This document shows positions 48,487 to 57,283 of a stretch of DNA of 64,000 bases, piece after piece. Position numbers and translations under genes: made by a program. This DNA comes from Myxococcus guangdongensis (lineage in GTDB: Bacteria > Myxococcota > Myxococcia > Myxococcales > Myxococcaceae), in assembly GCF_024198255.1 (NCBI RefSeq), contig NZ_JAJVKW010000001.1, forward strand, positions 1,054,001-1,118,000. The letters run 5' to 3'. How positions within the stretch are numbered: position 1 is the stretch's first letter; each line of letters opens with the position of its first letter. Under the pieces are notes generated by a model. That model searched no databases. It was not told the origin of the DNA and saw only the letters and a list, made by a program, of their open reading frames with translations.

Positions 48487-48837
48487 ATGCTCAAGTCCGA
48501 TCTGATCAACATCCTCGTGGCCAAGCGGGGCGTGACGCAGAAGCAGGCTGAGGCCACCATCGAGACGATTTTCGAGTCGATGAAGGATGCCCTCTGTCGC
48601 GGCGAGAACATCGAGATTCGCGGCCTCGGTGCCTTCCACGTGAAGAACTACCAGGGCTACCAGGGCCGCAACCCGAAGACGGGTCAGGTCATCCCGGTGA
48701 AGCCCAAGCGGGGACTGCTCTTCCGCACGGGCAAGGAGCTCAGGGACCGGGTCAACCGCCCCGCGCCCCAGCAGGCCCAGGCGGACCTCGCCTCCCCCGA
48801 GAGCAAGGGCCCCGGCAGCACCGGCACCGGCCTCTGA
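48487..48837 (+). CDS. IHF/HU-family DNA-bending protein
   Basis: The 116-aa nucleoid protein has the HU/IHF fold, with N-terminal helices (MLKSDLINILVAKRGVTQKQ), the beta-arm GRNPKTG and the IHF-type PKRGLLFRTGKELRDRVN end, followed by a short disordered tail. IHF bends DNA to help replication, recombination and sigma-54 transcription. The beta-subunit type is suggested by sequence style, but a single gene does not settle alpha or beta. The ATG at 48487 has GGGAG just upstream; an in-frame TTG at 48472 is less likely. Confidence 0.9.
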   Translation: MLKSDLINILVAKRGVTQKQAEATIETIFESMKDALCRGENIEIRGLGAFHVKNYQGYQGRNPKTGQVIPVKPKRGLLFRTGKELRDRVNRPAPQQAQADLASPESKGPGSTGTGL

Positions 48838-48844
48838 CCCACCG

Positions 48845-50920
48845 TCACATCCCATGGGACACCGGCGACAGCCGACCGATGGGACGAATCTGCAGGGCGC
48901 CATCCAGCTCGCCATAGGTGAGCACCGCCACGTCCGGGAACGCCCCCTCGCACAGCCTGCGCAGTGACCTGCGCACATCCGGCGCGGTGAGCAGCACGGC
49001 CTTCCCGCCCGTCGCGACCTGACGCACCCCCTCCAGGATTTCCGCCACCCGCTCCGGGTCCGGCGCGAGCCCCCTCGGCCCAGCCGCCCGCAGAACCTCC
49101 TCCACCTCGGGGTCCACCAGGTAGGCATACAGCGGCCCCGTGGGCGCGAACTTGTGGCTGAGGTAGCGACGCAGGGCCTGACGGCAGCGCTCCGCGAGCG
49201 CGGCGGCGTCCCCCTCGGTGGTGGGTGACACGAGCGCTTCCAGGATGGCCCTCAAGTCCCGGATGCTCACCCCCTCCTGGAGCAGCTTGCGCAGCACGTC
49301 CGTCAGCAGCGGCAACGGCACCTTCTGGAGCGCCTCCTTCACCAGCATCGGCGCACGCGGCTCCATCCCCTCCAGGAGCCCCTGGACATCCTGGAGCCCC
49401 AACAACTCCGCCGCCCGGCTCCGCAGCACGCAACGCAGGTGCTCGGCCAGCAGCGCCTCGGGGCGCAGCACCTGGACCTGGGCGAGCTCCACCGGGCCCC
49501 TGCCCGACTCCGGAATCCGGCTGATGCTCCTCCCCGTCGCGGGCTCCACCGCCGGCTCCGCCTTCACCTGGAGGAACGCGAGTTCGTCCGGAGGCGCCAG
49601 CGCATAGAGCACACCCGGGGTGAGCTGCCCGCCGCCCGCGGGGACCTCGTCCACCAGGATTCGATACTCCCCCGGGGACAGATAGGCGGCCTGGGTCCTC
49701 ACGCGGATACCGGGGACCCGGACGCCCAGTTCGAAGAAGAGCTCGTCACGGACCGCGTTGAGCTGTTCGTGCACGAACGCGCCCCCGGAAGACTGCGTCA
49801 GCACCGTCAGGTCCGGCGCGAGGTCCAAGGTGAGTGGAGACACCCCCACCGCAAGCCCCGCGCTCATCGGAGGAGCCGCCTCCTTCCCGGAAGCCCCCAC
49901 CTTCTCGCCCGACGCGTCCGACTCGCCTGCCGCCGCCACCGGACGGGCCGCGCCACGCGACAGGGCGTACCCGAGCCCCGCCAGGGCCGCCGCCAGCACC
50001 AGGAACGTCAGGTGCGGCATGCCCGGCATCAACGCGAGGACGCCGCACAGTCCCGCGACGACCCAGAGCGTCCGGGCCTCACCGAAGAACTGTGATCCAA
50101 TCTCCGCGCCCAGCGAGTCCTCCTCCCGCTCCGACGCCACCCTCGTGACGACGAGCCCCGCCGCCACGGTGATGCAGAGCGACGGCACCTGAGACACGAG
50201 CCCGTCACCGATGGCGATGAGCGCGAACGTCGCCGCCGCCTCGGAGAGCGACAGCCCGCCCTGCAACACCCCGATGAGCGAGCCCCCAAGCAGGTTCACC
50301 GCGACGATGACGAGGCCCGCGATGACGTCGCCCTTCACGAACTTCATCGCGCCGTCCATCGCGCCGAACATCTGCGACTCGCGCTCCAAATCCCTCCTGC
50401 GCTTGCGAGCCTGTGCCTGGTCGATGGCCCCGGCGCGCAGGTCCGCGTCGATGGACATCTGCTTGCCCGGCATCGCGTCCAGGGTGAACCGGGCGGACAC
50501 CTCGGCGACCCGCTCCGCGCCCTTCGCCACCACCAGGAACTGCACCAGCGAGAGGATGGCGAACACCACGCCGCCGACCACGTAGTCCCCCTGCACCACG
50601 AACTCGCCGAACGCCTGGATGACGTCGCCCGCGTGTCCCTCCGAGAGCGCCAGCCGCGTGGACGAGACATTGAGCGCCAGTCGGAACAACGTGGTGAACA
50701 ACAACAACGTCGGGAAGGACGTCACCTTCAGCGCGTCCTTCGCGCGCAGCGCCGCCACCAGCAGCGCCACCCCCGCAGCCAGGTTCACCGCCAGGCCCAC
50801 GTCCAGCAGCCATGCCGGCAGGGGGATGATGAGCGCGCCCAACACGGCGGCCATCGCCACCGCGAGCACCAGGTCCGATGAGCTCTTCACCTTCGACAAC
50901 CACGACGTCAGGGCCTTCAT
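48845..50920 (-). CDS. sctV: T3SS export gate protein SctV (FlhA family)
   Basis: SctV forms the nonameric inner-membrane export gate. The 691-aa protein has about eight N-terminal helices (residues 15-330), the family signatures LFRLALNVSSTRL and ADLRAGAIDQAQARKRRRDL, and a cytoplasmic domain starting about residue 380. It is the last gene of the operon and overlaps sctU by ATGA. It converges with the IHF/HU gene across 7 bp. Gene order places it as FlhA after FlhB, as in flagellar operons. Confidence 0.95.
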   Translation of the reverse strand: MKALTSWLSKVKSSSDLVLAVAMAAVLGALIIPLPAWLLDVGLAVNLAAGVALLVAALRAKDALKVTSFPTLLLFTTLFRLALNVSSTRLALSEGHAGDVIQAFGEFVVQGDYVVGGVVFAILSLVQFLVVAKGAERVAEVSARFTLDAMPGKQMSIDADLRAGAIDQAQARKRRRDLERESQMFGAMDGAMKFVKGDVIAGLVIVAVNLLGGSLIGVLQGGLSLSEAAATFALIAIGDGLVSQVPSLCITVAAGLVVTRVASEREEDSLGAEIGSQFFGEARTLWVVAGLCGVLALMPGMPHLTFLVLAAALAGLGYALSRGAARPVAAAGESDASGEKVGASGKEAAPPMSAGLAVGVSPLTLDLAPDLTVLTQSSGGAFVHEQLNAVRDELFFELGVRVPGIRVRTQAAYLSPGEYRILVDEVPAGGGQLTPGVLYALAPPDELAFLQVKAEPAVEPATGRSISRIPESGRGPVELAQVQVLRPEALLAEHLRCVLRSRAAELLGLQDVQGLLEGMEPRAPMLVKEALQKVPLPLLTDVLRKLLQEGVSIRDLRAILEALVSPTTEGDAAALAERCRQALRRYLSHKFAPTGPLYAYLVDPEVEEVLRAAGPRGLAPDPERVAEILEGVRQVATGGKAVLLTAPDVRRSLRRLCEGAFPDVAVLTYGELDGALQIRPIGRLSPVSHGM

Positions 50921-51966
50921 GAAGTCCGTCTCCGAGATGATTCGTCCGAGTCCCGCGCTTCCATCGCCGTGCGAAGGACGACCGCCGCCGCCTGGTACAG
51001 CTCCTCGGGGATGGGCTCCCCCAGGTCGTAGTGGATGAGGCTTCGCGCCAGCGGCACGTCCCGCACCACGGGGATTCCGAGCCGGCGCGCCTCCTCACGG
51101 AGCGCGAGCGCCTCCTCCTCACGCGCCTTCGCGACGAGGTAGGGCGCCTCGCACTCCTGGGTGTCGTAACGGAGCGCCACCGCGAGATGCGTGGGATTGA
51201 CGACCACGGCGGTGGCCCGGGCCACGCCCCGCGCCGGGCCGCCCTGCGCGAGCTGCCGGTGCAACGCCTTGCGCTGTCCCTTGTGGCGTGGGTCCCCCTC
51301 GCTCTCCTTGTGCTCGCGCTTGAGCTCCTCTCGGCTCATCCGCAGCTCTCGAAAGTGGCTCCGTCTGGCGAGCAGGTAGTCCCCCACGCCCAACATCACC
51401 AGCACCCAGGCCAGGCTGTGCACCAGCCCCTCGATGCGTTCGAGCATGCGCGGCAGCCCCTCGCTCCCCGAGAGCCACGCGCTCCGCAGCACCTCCGGCC
51501 CCAACTCCTCCACCTCGCCCCAGACGAACATCGCCACCACGGCCACCACGACCAGCGCCTTGCCCAGCTCCATCCACGGCTTCACGCTGAACAGCCGCTT
51601 CATCCCGGCCGCGGGGCTGACGCGCTCCCACTGGGGTGCCACGTGCTCGGGATTCATCTCGAACCCCACGGTGGCCACGCTGACGCCCAGCGACGCGACC
51701 AGCGCGCCTCCGAGCACGGGCCCGCTCATGCCCATGAAAATCCAGAGCCCCTCTTCCCAGGCGCCCACCCCCTGCTGCTCGAGGAACAACCGCGCCGTCC
51801 ACTCCTGGAGCCGCGCCACCTGAGGCACCGAGCCCGCCATGAAGCCGAGCACGCCTCCCAACGTCACCGCGCTGGAGGACAACAATCGGCTGCGTGGAAT
51901 CTGTCCCTTGCGACGAGCCTCGCGCAGACGTTTCGCGGAGGGCTGCTCCGTCTTCTCTCCGCTCAT
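50917..51966 (-). CDS. sctU: T3SS export switch protein SctU (FlhB family)
   Basis: SctU switches substrate class through self-cleavage. The 349-aa protein has four N-terminal membrane helices and a cytoplasmic domain with the autoprotease motif NPTH (257-260), in ATAVVVNPTHLAVAL. The N-terminal EKTEQPSAKRLREARRKGQ is the family start. ATGA overlaps tie it to both neighbours. Confidence 0.95.
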   Translation of the reverse strand: MSGEKTEQPSAKRLREARRKGQIPRSRLLSSSAVTLGGVLGFMAGSVPQVARLQEWTARLFLEQQGVGAWEEGLWIFMGMSGPVLGGALVASLGVSVATVGFEMNPEHVAPQWERVSPAAGMKRLFSVKPWMELGKALVVVAVVAMFVWGEVEELGPEVLRSAWLSGSEGLPRMLERIEGLVHSLAWVLVMLGVGDYLLARRSHFRELRMSREELKREHKESEGDPRHKGQRKALHRQLAQGGPARGVARATAVVVNPTHLAVALRYDTQECEAPYLVAKAREEEALALREEARRLGIPVVRDVPLARSLIHYDLGEPIPEELYQAAAVVLRTAMEARDSDESSRRRTS

Positions 51967-52757
51967 CGCGCCAGCGCCCCCAACACCGAGAGGGCCCCAC
52001 CCGTGGAGACGACCTCCGCCAGCAATCGCTCACACAACACGCCCGTCCCCAGCCACAACACCGCGCCGCCTCCCAGGATGCGCAGCGGCGCCCCCAGCTC
52101 CTGCAGGTTCAGCTGCGGCGCCGCGCGCGACGCCATCGCCAGGAAGCAATCCGCCGTCAACATCGCCGCCGCCATCGGCGCGCCCACCGCCAGGCCCGTG
52201 GCCAGCGCCCCTCCCGCGAGCACGACGACGTGCAGCGTCGCGGCCTCCGTCGGCACGAACGCGCCCAGCCCCACCACGCCGAATCCACGCACCCAGGCGC
52301 CGAACACCAGCGGCGCCACCGCTCCCGACATCACCAACCCCAGCAGCAGTTGGTGCAGCCCTTCGCCCGTGGCGGACTCGCGGCTCCCCGACACCGGCAG
52401 GCTCGCCTCCGCGGACGTGCCTCTCAACAGGTCGATGAACCTTCCCCCCATCCGCGCGGCGTCGAACGGCAACGCGGAGACCATCCCCACCGACACGCCA
52501 TAGGCCAGCTCCCGCAGCAGCCAGCCCGCCAGCATCCATGACGACGTCACCGGCGCCGGCAGCCCCACGCCTCCCTCCACCCGGAGGAACAACGCCAGCG
52601 ACAGCACCAGCCCCAGCCGAACCGTCGGCGGAGTGGCCTGCCCCCCCAACACGGGACACAGGAAGGCCACGGGCACGAGCCGCGCGCAGCACAGTGCCAC
52701 CACGGCGGCGTCCGGCCCGAGCGTCTCCAGCGACGAGCGAACCAGCTCAAGGTTCAT
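51963..52757 (-). CDS. sctT: T3SS export apparatus protein SctT (FliR family)
   Basis: The 264-aa integral membrane protein is part of the SctRST export gate core. It has about six hydrophobic helices and the family elements FLCPVLGGQATPPTVRLGL and GAPMAAAMLTADCFLAM. The ATG at 52757 overlaps sctS by ATGA; the open frame upstream is spurious. Confidence 0.92.
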   Translation of the reverse strand: MNLELVRSSLETLGPDAAVVALCCARLVPVAFLCPVLGGQATPPTVRLGLVLSLALFLRVEGGVGLPAPVTSSWMLAGWLLRELAYGVSVGMVSALPFDAARMGGRFIDLLRGTSAEASLPVSGSRESATGEGLHQLLLGLVMSGAVAPLVFGAWVRGFGVVGLGAFVPTEAATLHVVVLAGGALATGLAVGAPMAAAMLTADCFLAMASRAAPQLNLQELGAPLRILGGGAVLWLGTGVLCERLLAEVVSTGGALSVLGALAR

Positions 52758-53023
52758 AGCGAGACCTCGGCGATGAGCGTCAAGAGCTGAATGGTGAAGC
52801 GCGTGAGCTGGGCGGCGATCCACGGCCCCGCGAGCACCAGGGCCATCACCGCCGCGCACAGCTTGGGCACCACCGACAGCGTGCTCTCCTGCAGTTGCGT
52901 CGTGGCCTGGAAGAGTCCCGACAGGAGGCCCACCAGCAGGCTGGCCCCGACAGGCGGCAGCGACGCGAGCACCATCAACAACAAGGCCTCACGGCCCAGC
53001 GACAGCAACAGGTCCTGGGTCAT
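52754..53023 (-). CDS. sctS: T3SS export apparatus protein SctS (FliQ family)
   Basis: The 89-aa two-helix protein is the usual length for SctS/FliQ. It has the family pattern LLLMVLASLPPVGASLLVGLLSG-type first helix (split here for length) and ATTQLQESTLSVVPKL. It follows sctR by 4 bp and overlaps sctT by ATGA. Confidence 0.92.
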   Translation of the reverse strand: MTQDLLLSLGREALLLMVLASLPPVGASLLVGLLSGLFQATTQLQESTLSVVPKLCAAVMALVLAGPWIAAQLTRFTIQLLTLIAEVSL

Positions 53024-53027
53024 CGCG

Positions 53028-53753
53028 TCACCGGTATCCGAGGATGAGGCCGCGCGCGAGCAGCGACCAGCCATCCACGGCCACGAAGAGGAGGATCTTG
53101 AAGGGCAGGCTCACCTGGCTCGGAGACAGCGTCTGCATCCCCAGCGCGAGCAACACGTTGGCGATGACCATGTCGAGCACCAGGAACGGGAGGAAGACGA
53201 GGAAGCCAATCTGGAAGGCCTCCTTCAGCTCGGTGATGACGAAGGCGGGGATGATGACGAAGAGGTCCGTCTCCTGGACCACCTCCGCCTCCTCCGGCGG
53301 CCGAAGCTCGCGCGCCAGGTCCACGAAGCGGGCCCGCTCCTCGGCGCTGCCGTGCTTCACCAGGAACTCGCGCAGGGGCTGCGCCACCCGGGCCGCCGAG
53401 TCGAGAATCCGCGTGCCGGAGCCGGACTCGAGCTCCTGATAGGCGAGCTGCCCCGCGTCGAACATCCGCTCCATCACCGAGGCCATGATGTGACCCGTCA
53501 GCACCGCCGCCAGCCCCGTCAGCACCAACGTCGGCGGCGCCTGCTGCGTCCCCATGGCCGAGCGCGCCAGCGACAACACCACCGCGATTTTCGAGAAGCT
53601 CGTCAGCATCAGCACCGCGAACGGCAAGAGAGACATCAGCGCGAGCATCCCCATCATCGACAGCGGGCTTCCCGCATAGGACTGCTGACCGAGAATCCCT
53701 TCCGGGGACACCGCGGCGACCACCGGCACGAGCCACCCCAGTCCGCTGCTCAT
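53028..53753 (-). CDS. sctR: T3SS export apparatus protein SctR (FliP family)
   Basis: The 241-aa protein has four helices and the FliP/SctR signatures LLPFAVLMLTSFSKIAVVLS, FVITELKEAFQIGFL and FLPFLVLDMVIANVLLALGM. It forms the pentameric export gate core. The N-terminal segment before SPLSMMG is short, so no large signal peptide is present. ATGA overlap with the FliO-like gene. Confidence 0.95.
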   Translation of the reverse strand: MSSGLGWLVPVVAAVSPEGILGQQSYAGSPLSMMGMLALMSLLPFAVLMLTSFSKIAVVLSLARSAMGTQQAPPTLVLTGLAAVLTGHIMASVMERMFDAGQLAYQELESGSGTRILDSAARVAQPLREFLVKHGSAEERARFVDLARELRPPEEAEVVQETDLFVIIPAFVITELKEAFQIGFLVFLPFLVLDMVIANVLLALGMQTLSPSQVSLPFKILLFVAVDGWSLLARGLILGYR

Positions 53754-54178
53754 GACCGCATCCCCCTGCGCATCCCGCGCCCCGGACGAGGCCGACGGGC
53801 TGGGGCCAGGACGAAAGGAGCCGCCTGTCTCCGCTCGGGCAGCGCATGCACGTGCGCGAACGCATCACCAAAGGTCACCAGGAAGTCGCGCCCCTCCACC
53901 TCCACCAGCGCGAGGCCACACCTCGGCGACAACCCCGCCCGCGAGACGACCTTCAAGCGCTCGAGGCTCGCCGCGCTCGTGCCCCTCACGCCCCGTCGCC
54001 ACCACCACCAGCCAAGCCCACCCAGCGCCCCCACGAGCAACACGCAGCGGGCCACCGAGACCATGGACATCCCTCCCATCGGCCCCAACAAGGCCAGCGC
54101 GAGCACCAGGAGCGTCGCGACCTGCAAGCGAGCGCGCGGGGAGAACGAGAACCGACGGGCATTCATGGGCGCGCTCAC
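53750..54178 (-). CDS. FliO-like protein of the T3SS operon
   Basis: The 142-aa protein has two hydrophobic segments (VATLLVLALALLGPMGG and RCVLLVGALGGLGWWWW), then a compact soluble region, LKVVSRAGLSPRCGLALVEVEGRDFLV, that matches the FliO pattern of short membrane proteins with a small cytoplasmic beta domain. It sits exactly between the FliN/SctQ and FliP/SctR genes, where fliO is found in flagellar operons. FliO is generally absent from injectisomes. GTG at 54178 overlaps sctQ; ATG at 54166 is an alternative. Confidence 0.7.
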   Translation of the reverse strand: MSAPMNARRFSFSPRARLQVATLLVLALALLGPMGGMSMVSVARCVLLVGALGGLGWWWWRRGVRGTSAASLERLKVVSRAGLSPRCGLALVEVEGRDFLVTFGDAFAHVHALPERRQAAPFVLAPARRPRPGRGMRRGMRS

Positions 54179-55323
54179 GGCAGCAGGGCCAGGATGCGGG
54201 CGCCGACCTCACCCTCGATGTCCACCAGCTCGGCGCGCGCCACCACCCGGTCCCCCACGCGCAACAACACCGGCGTGCTCGCGTTGATGTGCAGCGGCAG
54301 CACCACGCCCGCCCTCAACGCCGCCAGCTCCGAGAGCGGAACGAGCACCCGCGTCAGCTCCACCTCCACGTCCACGGGGAGCGGGGGCATTGCGTCGCTG
54401 CTGCGTTCATTCGATGACGGCATGTTCGACTCCGGGAAAGGCGCGCGGATTTGCGCGCGCGTCAGACAGAAGCCCTGGGGCTGGAACGTCCCCGCGAGCG
54501 AGAAGCCACGGCCCACCAGCCGTCCGTCTCCCAGGAGGCGCGCTTCCTCACGGCGCACTCCCTCGAAGACCACCACGTCCCCCACCGCGAGCGCGTCCAG
54601 CGCCTGGGGGGAGAGCGGCATGCGCCCCACCAGACACCTCAGCTCGAGCGATGCGGCGAGCACCTCGGGCGCGACACCCGCGCCACGCTCCACCGGGTAC
54701 TCCAGGAACACGCTCTGCAGCAGCGGCGCCGGCAGCAACAACCGGGCCCCCGCGCTCACCTGCCCCACCGTGACACGCAGCTCCACGCCCACCAGCGGCT
54801 GTCGGCCTCTCAGCCGGGCCGTGATGTCCTCGCCCCGCATCGTCAGCGCGACCAGGCGCGGCGCCAGCACCGGGTACAGCTCCGAACGGGCGCGCACCGC
54901 CGAGAGTCCCACCAGCACCAGGTACGCCAGCGTCGCGTCCTCCAGCCGGGACAGCTCCGTCACCACACCCGACCGGCCGCCCGAACCCGCGATGCGCTCC
55001 AGCACCGCGATGGCCAGCGCGGGCTCCAGCTCCAGCACCGCCACGCTGCCCACCGCCGACAGCTCCAGCAGGACGAAGACCGCCGGCCGCATCAGCCCGC
55101 CGAGCGGAGAGACCACCGCATCCAGCAACCGGGCCTCGGCTGTCACGGGACACCCCAACTCGCGACCGAGCGCCTCGCAGATGTCCCCCAGCGCCTGCCG
55201 CCCCTGGTTCGCGACACGGGGACGCGCGGCGAGCACGAGGTGCGCCCGGCTCATCCTGCGTGCCCCCAGCCGGCGCAGTCTGCGCGGCTCGGGTGAAATC
55301 GACGGTTCGGTGTCCAGGTTCAT
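54175..55323 (-). CDS. sctQ: T3SS sorting platform protein SctQ (FliN/SpoA family)
   Basis: The 382-aa protein has an N-terminal domain of about 200 residues, a SpoA1-like region (PLSPQALDALAVGDVVVFEG) and a C-terminal SpoA2 domain (LPVDVEVELTRVLVPLSELA), as in SctQ. It forms part of the cytoplasmic sorting platform. The ATG at 55323 is chosen; the open frame begins further upstream. It follows the FliG/SctK-like gene after 152 bp and overlaps the FliO-like gene. Confidence 0.85.
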   Translation of the reverse strand: MNLDTEPSISPEPRRLRRLGARRMSRAHLVLAARPRVANQGRQALGDICEALGRELGCPVTAEARLLDAVVSPLGGLMRPAVFVLLELSAVGSVAVLELEPALAIAVLERIAGSGGRSGVVTELSRLEDATLAYLVLVGLSAVRARSELYPVLAPRLVALTMRGEDITARLRGRQPLVGVELRVTVGQVSAGARLLLPAPLLQSVFLEYPVERGAGVAPEVLAASLELRCLVGRMPLSPQALDALAVGDVVVFEGVRREEARLLGDGRLVGRGFSLAGTFQPQGFCLTRAQIRAPFPESNMPSSNERSSDAMPPLPVDVEVELTRVLVPLSELAALRAGVVLPLHINASTPVLLRVGDRVVARAELVDIEGEVGARILALLP

Positions 55324-55475
55324 CGAAGAAGGCTCTCGGGGGGAGTGAGACGACGCACCCCTCTCGTGCACGGCCCCCGCCAGGAGGCCGTGTCGTGATG
55401 TCGCGGAGTTGGAAGGCGTGAGAATCCGGGCTCGGGATGCCCGGTACGGAGAACAGGACGGACAGGCGACGGACG

Positions 55476-55961
55476 TCAGCGCGTGGCTTCTCGAATGAGC
55501 CGCTCGGCCAGTGAAGTCAGCAGGGGCGGAGCCAACGGGTCCACCGGCTCCACCACTCTCCCGGGGAACAGGGTGCGGTGATAGGGCGGCAGACGCCGGA
55601 ACACCTCCTTGCGAAGCGACTCCGGCGCCTCCTCCATCAAGGCCTTCAGTCTCGCGGCGGCGTCGGCCCGTTCACCGAACTCCATCGCCACCTTCGCCTG
55701 CCGCTGCGCCGAGGGCATCGCCGACAAGTTCCGCAGGTGCACCTTCGCGCGCCGCATCGCCCCTGTTCCCAGCCCCTCCAAGAGTTCCCCCGCGCGCTCC
55801 CGTCCGAGCACCCACGCCACCAGCGCGTACCGCTCCAGGGGAACCACCAGGAGCGGGCGGTACACCGTGGCCTCCACGTCCACGGGCGGCGGAGGTGGCG
55901 CCACGGGCACCTCCTCCTTCCGTGCCGCACGCCGGACCCGCCCTACCCGTGTCGCTTCCAT
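55476..55961 (-). CDS. T3SS-associated protein, FliG-N- or SctK-like
   Basis: A 161-aa soluble protein. Its region ERYALVAWVLGRERAGELLEG aligns by eye with the first helices of FliG (AAILLxxLGxExAAxVxKHL), and MEFGERADAA fits the end of that domain. It lies directly after sctJ, where fliG follows fliF in flagellar operons and sctK follows sctJ in injectisomes. Its likely place is as an adapter between the SctJ ring and SctQ. The match is weak but gene order supports it. Confidence 0.55.
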   Translation of the reverse strand: MEATRVGRVRRAARKEEVPVAPPPPPVDVEATVYRPLLVVPLERYALVAWVLGRERAGELLEGLGTGAMRRAKVHLRNLSAMPSAQRQAKVAMEFGERADAAARLKALMEEAPESLRKEVFRRLPPYHRTLFPGRVVEPVDPLAPPLLTSLAERLIREATR

Positions 55962-55973
55962 GTCGAGCCCCTC

Positions 55974-56777
55974 TCAGGCGACCTTGCGCGCCGCACCCGG
56001 CGACAACACGGGCCGCGCGGGCACGGGCGGAATCACGGGCGTCGCGCTCAGCTCGCGGAAGTGCCTCATCCGCAGCGCCACCCAGACGAGGGCTCCCGAC
56101 AGTCCCGTCACCAACACACCGAGCACCGCGAGCAACACCCGCAGCCGGAGCGGCGAGGACAGTCCTTGCGCCGCGGCCACCTCGCCCCTCGCGGGCACCT
56201 CGTCCACCAACAGCGACACCGACTCCGTGGACAACCCCTCCACGCCTCCGGCCACGAGCGCCTTCAGGACATCCGAACCCTGCCGCACCCTCGCCGCCTG
56301 GCCGGGCATCACCCGCACCATCGCCGACGCTTTCGACGGCGTGGGCGCGACACCCGGACGCGGCGGCGGGGGAACCACCAGATGGACTCTCGCCAGCAGC
56401 ACCCCCTCCATGGACTGGAGCGTCTTCTCCAAGCCCCGCTCCAGCACGCGCACGCGACACAGCCCCTCTTCCGTGGGCGTGCGCACCAGCCCGCTCCCAC
56501 CGAAGACGTCGCAGCCCACCTCCGCCGCGGGCCTCGGCAACCCCAGCTCCGCGAGCACCCTCACCGCCTCCGTCGACTGGTCACCCGCGACTTCGATGGA
56601 CCACGAGGGCTTCTTGCCCGCATCCAGGACCTTGCGCGCCTCCACCCCCCGCTGGATGAGCACCGTCTGGAGCTCGTTCGCCTGCCGTTCATCCAACCCC
56701 TGCTGGATGCGCTCTCGACAACCCGCCGTCCCCAGGAGCAACAGGAGGGCGAGCCACCTTCGGGAAATCGATGACAT
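55974..56777 (-). CDS. sctJ: T3SS inner membrane ring lipoprotein SctJ (FliF/YscJ family)
   Basis: The 267-aa lipoprotein has a lipobox ending at Cys20 (LLLLLGTAGC), ring-building motifs (RQANELQTVLIQRGVEARK) and a C-terminal membrane helix (LRVLLAVLGVLVTGLSGAL). It forms the inner-membrane ring of the basal body. It is 8 bp after sctI and 12 bp before the next gene. No SctD partner gene is present in the window. Confidence 0.92.
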   Translation of the reverse strand: MSSISRRWLALLLLLGTAGCRERIQQGLDERQANELQTVLIQRGVEARKVLDAGKKPSWSIEVAGDQSTEAVRVLAELGLPRPAAEVGCDVFGGSGLVRTPTEEGLCRVRVLERGLEKTLQSMEGVLLARVHLVVPPPPRPGVAPTPSKASAMVRVMPGQAARVRQGSDVLKALVAGGVEGLSTESVSLLVDEVPARGEVAAAQGLSSPLRLRVLLAVLGVLVTGLSGALVWVALRMRHFRELSATPVIPPVPARPVLSPGAARKVA

Positions 56778-56785
56778 GGCCGTGC

Positions 56786-57268
56786 TCAAACCTGCGTCTG
56801 GAGGACCTGCTTGACGCCACCGGTCGCCTTCTCGACGACCTTGCCGGCGAGGTCGATCTCCTGGCTCGCCCGATAGACCTGCGCCTGCAGTGACAGCAGC
56901 TCCGCCGACGAGAAGTCCCGGCCCGACTCCGCCAGCCCCATGATGTGGTCCAGTCGCTTCTGCGCCTGCCCCACGCGCTCCATCACCTGCGCGGCCTGCT
57001 GCTCCCGCGCCGACTGGACCGAGTCCACCCGCTCGCCCGCCTGCGCCCGCGCGCAACCCGCGGAAGCCCGCGCCCCCGTGCCCTCTGCGCGGACCACACC
57101 CGCGGAGGCCTCGCCCGCCGGGCGCGTCGAACCCTCCACCGACACGGGCGGCCCTTCGCTCCGCCCGGGACTCCTGGCCCCCTCCAACACTTGTCCGAAC
57201 CGCTCGCGCCCGGGCTCCACGGGCGACAGGCCCGGGCTCCCCACGGCGCCCACTTTGTCCACGCTCAT
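56786..57268 (-). CDS. sctI: T3SS inner rod-like protein SctI (YscI/HrpB family)
   Basis: The 160-aa protein has a long Ala/Gly/Pro-rich N-terminal region and a C-terminal helical hairpin. The end, SLQAQVYRASQEIDLAGKVV, followed by EKATGGVKQVLQTQ, matches the conserved end of the inner rod family. It lies between the needle-like gene (15-bp gap) and sctJ, the prgI-prgJ-prgK order. It is longer than most (about 100 aa). Confidence 0.75.
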   Translation of the reverse strand: MSVDKVGAVGSPGLSPVEPGRERFGQVLEGARSPGRSEGPPVSVEGSTRPAGEASAGVVRAEGTGARASAGCARAQAGERVDSVQSAREQQAAQVMERVGQAQKRLDHIMGLAESGRDFSSAELLSLQAQVYRASQEIDLAGKVVEKATGGVKQVLQTQV

Positions 57269-57283
57269 GGCTGCCGTGCCCTT

